DNA of 64,000 bases from DASWED01 sp036394995. Its GTDB lineage: Bacteria; Actinomycetota; UBA4738; JACQTL01. The notes under the pieces are model-generated. The model saw nothing but the letters and a program-made list of their open reading frames with translations. It was not told where the DNA came from and ran no database searches. The DNA is taken from NCBI GenBank assembly GCA_036394995.1, contig DASWED010000054.1:1-64000 (forward strand), written 5' to 3'. Every line of letters begins with the position of its first letter. Position 1 is the first letter of the stretch. Position numbers and translations under genes: made by a program. Positions 1-7,855 of the stretch are shown here, piece by piece.

Positions 1-515
1 GACGGTGACCGTGCTCGATGTCGGCCTCCGGGCGAACATCTACCGGGGGCGTCGGTCGCGGCGTCGGTAACTCCGGAGGGAGAGGCTCTCGCTCGGCTCG
101 ATCTTCGGGGGGCGGTTCGCGCACCGAGCAATCAAGACCACGCGGTCTTGACAAATCTCGCGCCATATTGCCTGGTAGAGGGCACGTTCTGATGTCCGAT
201 CGCTCTCCTGCAGCGATCCCCTCTCAGACCGCGCTGCACGGAGTCCCATCCAGGTAGAACCGCCTGTTGTTGGCCATGTACATGGCCTTCGACGCCAAGC
301 TCGCGATCGTTGGCGCCACGGCGATCGCGCTATGACGGCGTCACCATTCTTCTGCGAGACGCCATGGCGACGGCCTGTTGCAAGCGGAACCGCTCGCGCG
401 ACCAGGCCGTCCCGCTCCGAGCGGGGATTCCCCTCGACCGCGAACGGGAGCTGCTCGCCGCCTGGAGCAATCGTCAGGTCGGGTGGCCCCCTTGACGGAA
501 GACGCCGCACGCGAC
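1..515. other. No recognisable gene
   Basis: I recognise no protein family in any frame here. The open frames look like GC-rich shadows without family motifs or convincing ribosome binding sites. A TTGACA hexamer lies at 145-150 on the plus strand but no convincing gene follows it. The stretch may be the decayed edge of the accessory region that continues to the right. Confidence 0.5.
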
Positions 516-1460
516 TCAGCTCTGGGCGAGGCTCTCGAGCATTTCGCCCGTGTTCGCGTCGAGGAACAGCCACATTCCACGGCAGGGCCCAGGGGACGGA
601 TGGGCATTGAAACCGCCGTGCACCATGGGGCACCCCGGCGAGAGGAGGCCCCATGCCAGCCGGTCACGGAACCGGAAGGAGCCATCGCCGACCGGCGCCG
701 TGTAGAGCCCCAGCGTGGCCGTCGTGCCGTCCGGGACCTGGAAGACCGGGTCGACGGCCTGGAAGTGGGCCACCGCGTCGCTCGCCGTCAGGGCCGGCGC
801 GGCGTCGGGCGGCGGCGGGTCGAAGCGGATGTCCTGCCCCGGGTCGACGATCACGGTGGCGGACAGCGGGCCGTCGCCGTCCGGGCCGCCGAGTAGCGCA
901 GCGGCGATGCCGGCGCGGAGGTGCTCGATTTCGCCTCCCAGCTTTCGCAACCGTGAGGTCAGCGCGGCCTCCCGGGCCCGAAGGCCCGCCAGCTGAGCCG
1001 TCAGTCGGGCGGCTGCGGTCAGGCGGGCCTGGCGGTGCGCTCGCGTCTCCCCCGGCCGGGGACGCTCCACCCGCGCAAGGCGCCCGGTGAGCCCGGCCTC
1101 GCGGGCAATGAGCACCGAGGAGGCGTGGCGAAGCCTGCCACGAGCCGCGAGTTCCGACCGAAGGGCCAGCCGCATCTGCACGATCGCGGAGTTGCGGAGG
1201 CCCTGGTCCGGGCTCGGCGACGGGGCGTGTGTCGCCCCCGAGCTCGGGCCGGGAGAGCCCACCGTGTCGGGACGACCGCTGGTGAATCCCGCCCACAGGG
1301 CGCCCACCACCGCCGCTGTCGCGGCCATCGCGACCACCCCGAGGGCGAACCCCCGGCGCCGCTGGCGGCGACTCGCCTTTCGGAGCGTGCGCTCCAGCCC
1401 ATCGGCGGATTCGGTCGCCCGATCGGCCTCCCGATCGAGGAGCGTGCGCAGGTCATTCAT
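516..1460 (-). CDS. Membrane-anchored putative sigma-factor partner, unknown family
   Basis: A protein of about 314 residues encoded directly downstream of an ECF sigma gene and overlapping it by 8 nt (start within ATGAATGA), so the two are translationally coupled. Residues 1-36 are charged, 37-59 form one membrane segment, about 95-185 are Ala/Arg/Leu-rich and predicted coiled coil, and the C-terminal third is a globular extracytoplasmic-looking domain. This layout (cytosolic tail, one TM, outer sensor) fits an anti-sigma or sensor protein. However, I see no HxxxCxxC zinc anti-sigma motif, so the anti-sigma role is inferred from position only. An ATG 21 nt further upstream is possible but lies deeper inside the sigma gene. 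Confidence 0.6.
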   Translation of the reverse strand: MNDLRTLLDREADRATESADGLERTLRKASRRQRRRGFALGVVAMAATAAVVGALWAGFTSGRPDTVGSPGPSSGATHAPSPSPDQGLRNSAIVQMRLALRSELAARGRLRHASSVLIAREAGLTGRLARVERPRPGETRAHRQARLTAAARLTAQLAGLRAREAALTSRLRKLGGEIEHLRAGIAAALLGGPDGDGPLSATVIVDPGQDIRFDPPPPDAAPALTASDAVAHFQAVDPVFQVPDGTTATLGLYTAPVGDGSFRFRDRLAWGLLSPGCPMVHGGFNAHPSPGPCRGMWLFLDANTGEMLESLAQS

Positions 1461-1965
1461 CGCGTTCCTCCAGGTGCTCACGGAGCGCGGCCCGCGCTCG
1501 CGACGCCTCGCTTCGAACGGTTGAGGGCTTGATGCCCAGCAGGCTTCCCGCTTCCTCCGCGGACAGCTCGAGCCACGCGGTCAACACGAGCGCCTGGCGC
1601 CGGTGGACCGGGATCGACGCGAGCGCGCGGGCGACGTCGGTGCGTTGCTCCGCCTGCTCGATGCGGTCTCGCTCGCCAGCGCCGCTCGGTGTTCGGCGAG
1701 CGCGGACCTCGAGGGAGCGAACGCGCTTTCGCTGGAGGTTCAGCGCCGTCCGGCAGACATAGCCGCCGGGCGAGGCCATGTGCCGGACCCGGCGCCACCG
1801 CTCGAACGCGCGCGCGAGCGCCTCCTGGGCCAGGTCCTCCGCCTCGGCGTTGCTCCCGGTGAGGAGGTAGAGCATCCGAACGAGCATGGGGTACTGCTCG
1901 CGAAAGAACGCCTCGAACTCCGGGGCGGTGGTTCGGTTCGGGATCAGCCTCGGCCTCGCGATCAT
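1453..1965 (-). CDS. ECF RNA polymerase sigma factor, SigE family
   Basis: A sigma-70-family factor of about 170 residues. Region 2 spans roughly residues 17-75 and contains the DLAQEALARAFERW helix, whose family role is core binding and -10 recognition. Region 4 spans about 110-165 and contains ELSAEEAGSLLGIKPSTVRS, the -35-binding helix-turn-helix. The length is typical of the actinobacterial SigE ECF group. The frame is open further upstream to 2145, but the residues before the ATG at 1965 lack family resemblance, and GAGGG lies just before that ATG. The next gene overlaps its 3' end and encodes a membrane protein that probably controls it. Confidence 0.85.
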   Translation of the reverse strand: MIARPRLIPNRTTAPEFEAFFREQYPMLVRMLYLLTGSNAEAEDLAQEALARAFERWRRVRHMASPGGYVCRTALNLQRKRVRSLEVRARRTPSGAGERDRIEQAEQRTDVARALASIPVHRRQALVLTAWLELSAEEAGSLLGIKPSTVRSEASRARAALREHLEERDE

Positions 1966-2314
1966 CGCCCTCGTATGTTCAACCCTCGTGGAGGCCCGGG
2001 CGCTGCTCCGCCCCCTGGACATCTCGGCCCGCCGCGCGTTCATGGTCGGGAGATGCCTCCACCGAGCGGGGAGGTGACGCTCCGCGACGAGATTGTCCGA
2101 GTCCCGGACGAGCCCAACTGGCCCCCCAGGAACCGGCATTGACAAGAGATGCCTGACGCCGGTCTATCCGCCAGCAGTTCGCGGGGCTGGGTCGTAAAAT
2201 CTGCGCCAAGCGTTCGAACAGCGTCCCCTCGGGTGCCTGAGTTCTTGGCCTTCCCAAGCCATTCCTGCTGGTCCGCCCGCCCTTTCTCGATTCTCGCATC
2301 GCTGGCAGGCCAAC
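1966..2314. other. Intergenic region without recognised gene
   Basis: About 350 nt between the sigma gene (starting leftward) and the end of the nucleotidyltransferase gene. No family is recognisable in any frame. A plus-strand TTGACA at 2140-2145 is followed 18 nt later by TCTATC, but no plus-strand gene follows. The sigma-gene promoter must lie here on the minus strand; I cannot define its elements with confidence. Confidence 0.45.
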
Positions 2315-3052
2315 TCACGTCACCCACTCGCGTAGGCCTTGACCCGCCTTGATCGCGACCTGGCCCAGTTCGGTCGACTCTCGGAGCAGCGCCTCGACAG
2401 AGGCCTTCAGCGCTTCCAGCAGCGCCTCCGGCGCCAACGACGGCACCAGGGTACGCCGCAGGGGATCGAGGACGGTCGGCGGCAGATCGTCGTAGCCGCG
2501 GCCATGGCTACTCTCGAGGTTGCGCCTGATGCATGCCAGGGCCAAGGTCCGATCCCGGACGCCGTCGATGCAGTGCGCTGCCTGCCACCATCGTCGCCGC
2601 GCGATGTACGCCCGCGCTGCACGCGCGTAGACGACCGCCCAGCCGAACAGATCGCGCGGATCGGGCGGTTCAGGCGACGAGACCTCTCCGGCAGCGCCGA
2701 AGAGCAACCGAAACCGGGGACCGCGTGGGCGGAACCACGCCGCGGGCGTGAACGAAAGGTCGATCTGGAGGCACTGCGGCAGGAGGAACACACGGTAGAT
2801 CGTGTGGCCGCTCGGGAGATCGAAGAGCACCACCGCGTCGAGATCCGCGACAATCTGCCTCGTCCAGTCGGTGATGACCTGATCCACCTCCGCGCCGTCC
2901 GAGACGGCAAAGGTGAGGTCGAGGTCCGACCACCGATCCCCTGCTCCCACCGAAAGGGAACCGACGAGCGCAGCGCCGACCACGCGCTCGTCGGCATTGG
3001 CCATCCCGAGAAGGCGATCGCGCACCGCGCTCCGTTCCTCGATGGCGAACAC
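2315..3052 (-). CDS. Nucleotidyltransferase-domain protein
   Basis: A 245-residue protein with the Pol-beta-type nucleotidyltransferase signature near residues 31-47: GSLSVGAGDRWSDLDL, the G-S then D-x-D motif that binds Mg-NTP. The N-terminal 100 residues form the catalytic fold. The rest is helical and resembles the substrate-binding half of aminoglycoside-adenylyltransferase-like proteins. Family members transfer nucleotides to small molecules such as antibiotics, but many are uncharacterised. The substrate here is unknown and resistance should not be assumed. The gene stands alone, divergent from a degraded cyclase remnant at 3110. Confidence 0.75.
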   Translation of the reverse strand: MFAIEERSAVRDRLLGMANADERVVGAALVGSLSVGAGDRWSDLDLTFAVSDGAEVDQVITDWTRQIVADLDAVVLFDLPSGHTIYRVFLLPQCLQIDLSFTPAAWFRPRGPRFRLLFGAAGEVSSPEPPDPRDLFGWAVVYARAARAYIARRRWWQAAHCIDGVRDRTLALACIRRNLESSHGRGYDDLPPTVLDPLRRTLVPSLAPEALLEALKASVEALLRESTELGQVAIKAGQGLREWVT

Positions 3053-3097
3053 AGGCGCATCCTAGGCCGACGGCCCTTCGCGGGCGGGCGGGGCCCG

Positions 3098-3103
3098 TAC
3101 ACT
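3098..3103 (+). promoter_or_regulatory. -10 hexamer TACACT (relic promoter)
   Basis: TACACT ends 6 nt before a GTG at 3110. It closely matches the arrangement before the intact cyclase gene at 23406 (TACACT, 9 nt, ATG), including a similar flanking sequence. It appears to be the retained leaderless promoter of the cyclase remnant. Confidence 0.5.
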
Positions 3104-3109
3104 CGCCCC

Positions 3110-3470
3110 GTGCTCTGCTCGAGAGGGGGGAGGACAACCCCGAGCGCGCGCGGTTCTGCCTGGCCTGGGCGGCGGGAAGCGCCACTCGACGACGATCGGG
3201 CTCTCGCCGCTGTCTCCCGAGGAGATCGCCCGGCTCATCGCGGCGATCCTCAACCAGGCGGTGCTCCCTGTCGAGACGCAGGCCGCCCTGCTGGATCGCG
3301 CGGGCGGGAACCCCCTCTACACGGAGGAGTTCGTCCGCATGCTCGTGGACCGCGGGTTGCTCGAGAGGACGCGGAGGCCCGGCTCGAGGCGATGGCCCGC
3401 GAGCTCGACGTCGTGCGTGAGGCCCTCCCCGCGCTGTGGCGCGAGATGTCCGCGGGCCAGGCCCCGTAGC
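3110..3470 (+). pseudogene. Collapsed remnant of a zinc-ribbon / cyclase / AAA-ATPase regulator
   Basis: Two fragments of one family sit next to each other. At about 3135-3180 one frame reads NPERARFCLA, the zinc-ribbon N-terminus typical of adenylate cyclase/AAA proteins (compare DPRARFCMICG in the gene at 23406). At about 3192-3385 another frame reads LSPLSPEEIARLIAAIL and RAGGNPLYTEEFVRML, the C-terminal part of the AAA module of the same family (compare RAGGNPLFAREFVRM in that gene). The whole cyclase domain and Walker A region between them are missing. A third frame carries EARLEAMARELDVVREALP to a stop at 3469, perhaps another fragment. This is an internal deletion plus frameshifts, so it is clearly not functional. 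Confidence 0.75.
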
Positions 3471-3508
3471 AACGCCGTCGCGTCGTGGTCGTCGCCCAGG
3501 TGCCGGCG

Positions 3509-3938
3509 TGACCACACGGGCCGCGAACCGGTCGATGCCCGAGGCCTTCGTCAGGCGGACCAGGTAGAAGCCGCTGTTGCCATCCGGGGCTTGCCGATCC
3601 GCCAGCTCCGTGACCCTGTCACGTCGGCAGCCATCGGGGTCGCCGTCGGCGACGTTGTCGAACGTCGTGGAACCGGCGTTGGTCATGACGTTGTCCAGGC
3701 GCCCGAACTCCCCGACGGTGGACTGGACGGCCGACCGGACGGCGTCGTCGTCGGCCGCGTCCCCGGTCAGAGTCATCAGGCCGGCCGGTTCGCCGACCTC
3801 CTCGGCGAACGCGTGGAGGCGGTCCTGGCGACATCCGGTGATCGACAGCCGGTGGCCCAAGTCCAGCAGTGCCCAGGCCGTCGCCGCCCCCATGCCGCTG
3901 CCACCGCCGGTGATGAGCGTGACAGGGGAGTCAGGCAT
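3509..3938 (-). pseudogene. Truncated short-chain dehydrogenase/reductase (SDR)
   Basis: Residues 1-105 are a good SDR N-terminal half: TGGGSGMG cofactor loop at about 10-17, an acidic turn TGDAADDD near 58-65, and the NAG motif at 87-89. Homology then breaks off after DPDG (about position 3624). The catalytic Ser and YxxxK, present in all active SDRs, do not follow; instead there is an unrelated tail (NSGFYLVRLTKASGID). The frame stays open further only because of high GC. It is divergent from a MerR-type gene that is also broken, a classic regulator-target arrangement. Probably an internal deletion; non-functional. Confidence 0.75.
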
Positions 3939-3957
3939 GCTTCCGAGGCCAAAGTCG

Positions 3958-3969
3958 AGAGCGGACTCT
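3958..3969. promoter_or_regulatory. Candidate MerR operator dyad
   Basis: AGAG-CGGA-CTCT is a perfect 4-4-4 inverted repeat in the 56-nt spacer between the divergent SDR remnant and the MerR gene, where MerR proteins usually bind within a long promoter spacer. Short, so only suggestive. Confidence 0.35.
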
Positions 3970-3994
3970 ATGTCAGCTCACCCTGGAGGAACGA

Positions 3995-4433
3995 TTGGCT
4001 GAGATCGAATCGGGCTTGAGCATCGGAGACGTCGCCGAACGCACGGGAATGAGCGTGCACGCGCTGCGCTTCAACGAACGCGAGTGCCTCTTCGCCAATC
4101 CGGTGCGACGCGGGCTCAACGGGTACCGGGTCTACGGCGAGCAGGACATCGAGTGGTTGGAGCTCTGCTCCAGCCTCCGCGCCTCCGGCATGCCGCTCGC
4201 CGGGATCCGCCGCTATGCCGAGCTCGTTCGGCAGGGAGGCGGCAACGAGGAGGAACGGCTCGCCCTCCTGCGTCAGCACCGGGAACGCGTGACCGCGCAG
4301 ATCGGCGACCTCAACAAGTGCCTCGACCTCATCAGATGGAAGGTCGGCGTGTACGAGGAGCGCCTCGCCCAGGGCCACCGCCGGCGACCTCTGGACCGCG
4401 GCAAGCCGGTCGGACGATGGAGATCGGCCCTAG
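3995..4433 (+). pseudogene. MerR-family transcriptional regulator with 3' frameshift
   Basis: Residues 1-125 form a MerR regulator: N-terminal winged HTH (LSIGDVAERTGMSVHALRF), then the helical connector (VTAQIGDLNKCLDLIRWKV). The conserved wing, usually YEREGLL, here reads NERECLF, with the Tyr and Gly replaced. After VYEERLAQG near position 4372 the zero frame turns into Arg-rich noise running to 4534. The +1 frame reads TAGDLWTAASRSDDGDRP and stops at 4433, a natural ending for the family. A single extra C in the GGCCACC run explains this. Either a real pseudogene or a base-calling error; the wing substitutions favour decay. Confidence 0.7.
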
Positions 4434-4446
4434 ATCCAGGACGGAC

Positions 4447-5742
4447 CTACGAAATGTGGCGCGTTCCTGGCTCGACCGCTGCGGATGCTCCATCGGGGAT
4501 CGGACCGCCCTGCCTGGGACCCAGCAGCAGATAGGTGTGCATCGGTCCCTTACCCTTGACGTCGAGGATCCCCCGATCCTCGAACTCGAACGTCGAGGCC
4601 ATGCGCGCCTGGGCCCGTTCGGTCACGTGGATCGCACCGGGAACACCATGGGACTCCATCCGGCTGGCGGTGTTCACCGTGTCTCCCCAGAGGTCGTAGA
4701 TGAACTTCCTCCGCCCGATCACGCCGGCCACGACGGGGCCGACGTCGATGCCGATCCGGAGCTGGATCGCGCCCATGGATTCGACCGCCCGCTGCATCCC
4801 GAGCGCCATCTCGGCGAGCTTCCGGATGTGGTCGGGGCCCCCGCCCAGAAGTCCGGAGGCGACCATGTACGCGTCACCGATCGTCTTGATCTTCTCCAGC
4901 CCGTGATCCGCCGCCAGGCCATCGAAGACGGTGAAGACTTCGTTCAGCAACCGCACGATGTCCTCCGGGGCCATGTTCGCCGACATTGGTGTGAAGCCCG
5001 CGATGTCGGCGAACAGGACCCCCACCTCGGGGGATCCGTCGGCGATCAGGGACTCACCTGCCTTCAGCCGCTCCGCGATCGGTCCCGGCAGGACGTTCAG
5101 CAACAGGCGCTCCGAGCGCTCGCGCTCCGCGGCCACCATCTCGGCTGCACGGTCGCGCTCCCGGACGAAGTATTGCAGCAGGACGTAGCAGGTGCTGGTC
5201 ACGCCGAGGACGTTGAGGGCGAAGAACGAGATGCGGATCCAGTGCGGGATCTGCGCGGTCTTGTTCGCCATGAACGGGTCCAGCGCAGCGGACAGGGCGA
5301 TGAGCGCAAGGAAGGCCGCGAACCACCGCGCCGCCTCCTTGCGTCCCGAGAACAGCAGGGCGCCGAGCGGGGCGGTGAACGACCACAGCACGACCCCGCT
5401 CGATGCCACGAACCCACCGAGGCTGAGCTGCAGCACGAACGGCAGGATCAGGCTCGTGGCCAGCTCGCAGGCCCGGAAGAAACGGAACCGCTTGGTTCTG
5501 GCGAGCACCACCAGGTTGACGATCGAGACCGCCTGGTAGGCGAATGGGATGGCGGCGGACAGATACAGCCCGAGCGACCAATACGTTGCCACCCACACGA
5601 CCGAAAGGGCCGTGATGAACGCGGCCGCGAGGACGAGCGTCTCCTTGCGAAGAGCCTCGTCCCGGGAGTCGGTCGAAAGCACCCCGATCCTCGCGAAGCG
5701 CTCGAGCCGGCTCCACCACCCTCCGGACGCTCGTGGTTGCAC
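4447..5742 (-). CDS. Six-TM membrane class III adenylate cyclase (Rv1625c-like)
   Basis: About 431 residues: a basic N-terminus, six hydrophobic segments between residues 33 and 190, a short helical linker (RERDRAAEMVAAERERSE) and a class III cyclase domain from about 237. Every canonical catalytic position is present: metal Asp246 and Asp290, adenine-selecting Lys286 and Asp350, transition-state Asn357 and Arg361. The spacings equal those of the mycobacterial six-TM cyclase Rv1625c, so it should make cAMP from ATP. The frame is open far upstream. I chose the GTG at 5742, giving the family length, but see no strong ribosome site, so the start is uncertain. Confidence 0.85.
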   Translation of the reverse strand: MQPRASGGWWSRLERFARIGVLSTDSRDEALRKETLVLAAAFITALSVVWVATYWSLGLYLSAAIPFAYQAVSIVNLVVLARTKRFRFFRACELATSLILPFVLQLSLGGFVASSGVVLWSFTAPLGALLFSGRKEAARWFAAFLALIALSAALDPFMANKTAQIPHWIRISFFALNVLGVTSTCYVLLQYFVRERDRAAEMVAAERERSERLLLNVLPGPIAERLKAGESLIADGSPEVGVLFADIAGFTPMSANMAPEDIVRLLNEVFTVFDGLAADHGLEKIKTIGDAYMVASGLLGGGPDHIRKLAEMALGMQRAVESMGAIQLRIGIDVGPVVAGVIGRRKFIYDLWGDTVNTASRMESHGVPGAIHVTERAQARMASTFEFEDRGILDVKGKGPMHTYLLLGPRQGGPIPDGASAAVEPGTRHIS

Positions 5743-5874
5743 GCGCGCTAGTGAACCTCGCCTGACCCGCAGGCGCAATGGTCGCCCGGCTGCCCCGCAT
5801 CCTCGGGACCACCCAGGACCGTGGAGAAGGAGGACCGTGGAATGATTCCTCGAGGGTTCAGCGAAGGAGCTGGC

Positions 5875-6240
5875 ATGACGGGACCAACCGGCATGGACGA
5901 CTACCTGGCCGGCCTCCCGGAGGCCCCGCGGGCCGCATTGGAGCAGTTGCGGAAGACGATCAGGGCCACCGCGCCGGAGGCCGCCGAGACGATCAGCTAC
6001 CGGATGCCGGCGTTCAAGCTGCACGGTCGATTCCTGGTGTGGTTCGCGGCGTTCAAGGACCATTGCAGCCTGTTCCCCGCGAGCGCGAGGGTCCTCGAGG
6101 CGCATGGGGAGGAGCTGAAGCCCTACTTCTCGGGGAAGGGGACGCTCCGCTTCACCGCGGACAGGCCCATCCCCGCCGCACTCGTGAGGAAGATCGTGAA
6201 GACCCGGATCCAGGAGAACGCCGCACGCACGGGTCGCTGA
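5875..6240 (+). CDS. DUF1801 (YdhG/frataxin-fold) family protein
   Basis: A 121-residue protein with the DUF1801 hallmarks: ETISYRMPAF near residues 38-47, then WFAAFKDHCSLFP and GKGTLRF. The family has a YdhG-like fold; some members are annotated as iron chaperones, but for most the biochemical role is unknown. The start is set by GAAGGAG (5862-5868) placed 6 nt before ATG 5875. In-frame starts at 5821 and 5842 lack such a site. Cytosolic, no membrane segment, probably monocistronic. Confidence 0.8.
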   Translation: MTGPTGMDDYLAGLPEAPRAALEQLRKTIRATAPEAAETISYRMPAFKLHGRFLVWFAAFKDHCSLFPASARVLEAHGEELKPYFSGKGTLRFTADRPIPAALVRKIVKTRIQENAARTGR

Positions 6241-6358
6241 GCCCGGGCCACCGGGCACGCCCACCAAGCCGGCTCATCGACGCCGATCCCAGGAGCCACC
6301 ACGAGGACACCTCCGGGATATGCTGACTGCAGGCGCCGAGCGCCGGAGGGAGTCATCG

Positions 6359-6859
6359 ATGTCACTTGGGGGAGCGACCGACGGCTACGCACTGGGTCCG
6401 GGCGAGGGCGAGGCGTTGTGGTTCAACGGGGGACTGGGCGTTCTCAGGGCGACCGGGGACAACACGGCGGGCCGCTTCGCAATGATGGAATTGCTGGCGC
6501 CCAAGGGGTTCGCCTCCCCGCTCCACATCCATCGACGGGAGGACGAGTTCTTCCTGGTCCTCTCCGGCGAGGTCCGTGTCCAGCACGGTGAGGCCGTCAT
6601 CGAAGCGGTCGCCGGCTCGGTCGTCTACGGGCCTCGTGACGTACCGCACGGGTTCCGTGTCGATTCGGAGGAAGCCCGCCTCCTGCTGTTCTTCGGACCC
6701 GCGGGGGTCGAGGGGTTCTTCCGGGAGGGCGGGAAGCCGGCCCGGTCCCGGCAGCTGCCGCCCGCCGACGAGCAGTTCCTCGACAAGCAGGCCCTCACGG
6801 AGATCGCCGGCCGCTACGACCAGGAGTTCATCGGTCCACCGCTGCCGCCGAAGGACTGA
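6359..6859 (+). CDS. Cupin-domain protein
   Basis: A 166-residue single-domain cupin. Motif 1 includes SPLHIHRREDEFFLVLSGEV (residues about 57-76) with two His and one Glu as metal ligands; motif 2 is GPRDVPHGFRV with the fourth ligand His. Such proteins are metal-dependent oxygenases, isomerases or sensors; the quercetinase/YxaG-like small cupins are the closest type. The substrate is unknown. GGAGGGAG (6345-6352) precedes ATG 6359, so the longer frame from 6320 is not needed. No operon partner overlaps it. Confidence 0.8.
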   Translation: MSLGGATDGYALGPGEGEALWFNGGLGVLRATGDNTAGRFAMMELLAPKGFASPLHIHRREDEFFLVLSGEVRVQHGEAVIEAVAGSVVYGPRDVPHGFRVDSEEARLLLFFGPAGVEGFFREGGKPARSRQLPPADEQFLDKQALTEIAGRYDQEFIGPPLPPKD

Positions 6860-6924
6860 CCGCCTCGAGCACCCGCCGGTCGGGTTCACCGAACGTCGTC
6901 GAGACTCGACGTTCCAGGCTCGAT

Positions 6925-6954
6925 TTGACATCGGTCCGTCGGCCGCGGTACTTT
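6925..6954 (+). promoter_or_regulatory. Sigma-70-type promoter of the arsR-like gene
   Basis: TTGACA at 6925-6930, an 18-nt spacer, and TACTTT at 6949-6954, 29 nt before the ATG at 6984. This is the clearest -35/-10 pair in the window. Confidence 0.65.
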
Positions 6955-6962
6955 ACCCATCA

Positions 6963-6972
6963 GTTATTTAAC
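6963..6972 (+). promoter_or_regulatory. Candidate ArsR operator GTTA-TT-TAAC
   Basis: An AT-rich inverted repeat just downstream of the -10 box and before the ribosome site of the ArsR-type gene. Location and composition suit autorepression; unproven. Confidence 0.45.
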
Positions 6973-6983
6973 GGAGAGGTTGA

Positions 6984-7346
6984 ATGAGCGCAGGGACGGC
7001 ACAGCTGAACCGGACATTCGCGGCCCTCGCGGATCCCACGCGACGGGCGATCCTGGCACGGTTGGCGGCGGGGGAGGCCTCCGTGACCGAGCTGGCGGAG
7101 CCGTTCGAGATGAGCATGCCGGCGGTCTCGAAGCACCTGAAGGTGCTCGAGCGGGCGGGGCTGATCGCGCGGGGCCGGGAGCGGCAGTGGCGGCCCGCCC
7201 GGCTCCAGGCGGAGCCGCTGAAGGAGGTCGCCCAGTGGACGGAGCGGTACCGCCGCTTCTGGGAGGAGAGCTACGACCGGCTGGACGAGTACCTGGACGA
7301 GCTCCAGGGTCGAGGAAAGGAGAAGGGCGATGGGCGCAAGCGATAG
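6984..7346 (+). CDS. ArsR-family winged-helix repressor
   Basis: A 120-residue ArsR-type regulator: FAALADPTRRAILARLA at the N-terminus, then the recognition region MSMPAVSKHLKVLERAGLI (about residues 47-65) and a Trp/Arg-rich wing. No metal-binding Cys pair (ELCVC) is present, so it is probably not a metal sensor. It belongs to the subgroup paired with SRPBCC/AHSA1 proteins. The ribosome site GGAGAGG lies before ATG 6984. The downstream SRPBCC gene overlaps its last 17 nt, so the two are co-transcribed and coupled, and the palindrome at 6963 suggests autoregulation. Confidence 0.9.
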   Translation: MSAGTAQLNRTFAALADPTRRAILARLAAGEASVTELAEPFEMSMPAVSKHLKVLERAGLIARGRERQWRPARLQAEPLKEVAQWTERYRRFWEESYDRLDEYLDELQGRGKEKGDGRKR

Positions 7347-7830
7347 CAAGCGGCTCACGGTGACGACGCCGTCGGACCTGGAGATCGTCTCGACCCGGGT
7401 CTTCGACGCGCCGCGCCACCTGGTGTTCGAGGCCCACTCCTCGTGCGAGCACATGTCGCATTGGTGGGGCCCGAGGCGCTACGAGATCGCGAGCTGCGAG
7501 ATGGACTTCCGGCCGGGCGGCGCGTGGCGGATCGTGCACCGCGGCGCCGACGGCGAGATCCCCGGATTCCGGGGCGAGTTCCGCGAGATCGTCCGCCCGG
7601 AGCGGATCGTCTGGACGTTCGAATGGGAGGGCGTCCCCGGCCACGTCTCAGTCCAGACCGCGACGTTCGAGGAGCAGGACGGCAAGACCGTGCTCACGGC
7701 CACGGCGCTGTTCGACTCCGTCGAGGACCGCGATGGGATGCTCCAATCCGGCATGGAGGAGGGCGCGGTCGAGACCTACGAGCGTCTCGACGAGTACCTC
7801 GAGGTCCTGGCGGCGAAGGCAGCCGGCTGA
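7330..7830 (+). CDS. SRPBCC / AHSA1-like protein
   Basis: A 166-residue START-like ligand-binding protein: VSTRVFDAPRHLVFEAHSS at the first strand and helix, HWWGPRRYE, FRPGGAWRIVHRG, and the C-terminal helix MLQSGMEEGAVETYERLDEYL. The family binds hydrophobic ligands or acts as an Hsp90 ATPase activator in eukaryotes; in bacteria the role is mostly unknown. It forms a two-gene operon with the ArsR-type repressor, whose 3' end it overlaps. Start ATG 7330, preceded by GGAAAGGAGAAG. Confidence 0.9.
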   Translation: MGASDSKRLTVTTPSDLEIVSTRVFDAPRHLVFEAHSSCEHMSHWWGPRRYEIASCEMDFRPGGAWRIVHRGADGEIPGFRGEFREIVRPERIVWTFEWEGVPGHVSVQTATFEEQDGKTVLTATALFDSVEDRDGMLQSGMEEGAVETYERLDEYLEVLAAKAAG

Positions 7831-7855
7831 GGGATCGCCCGCCGCCTCGCTGCCG

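Noticed and set aside
145..150. TTGACA as a promoter
   Set aside because: No -10 at suitable distance and no gene downstream.
2140..2165. TTGACA-18-TCTATC as a plus-strand promoter
   Set aside because: No plus-strand gene follows; both neighbours are on the minus strand.
2315..3052. Aminoglycoside resistance gene
   Set aside because: It has the nucleotidyltransferase motif, but the family is broad and nothing specific to aminoglycoside enzymes is visible.
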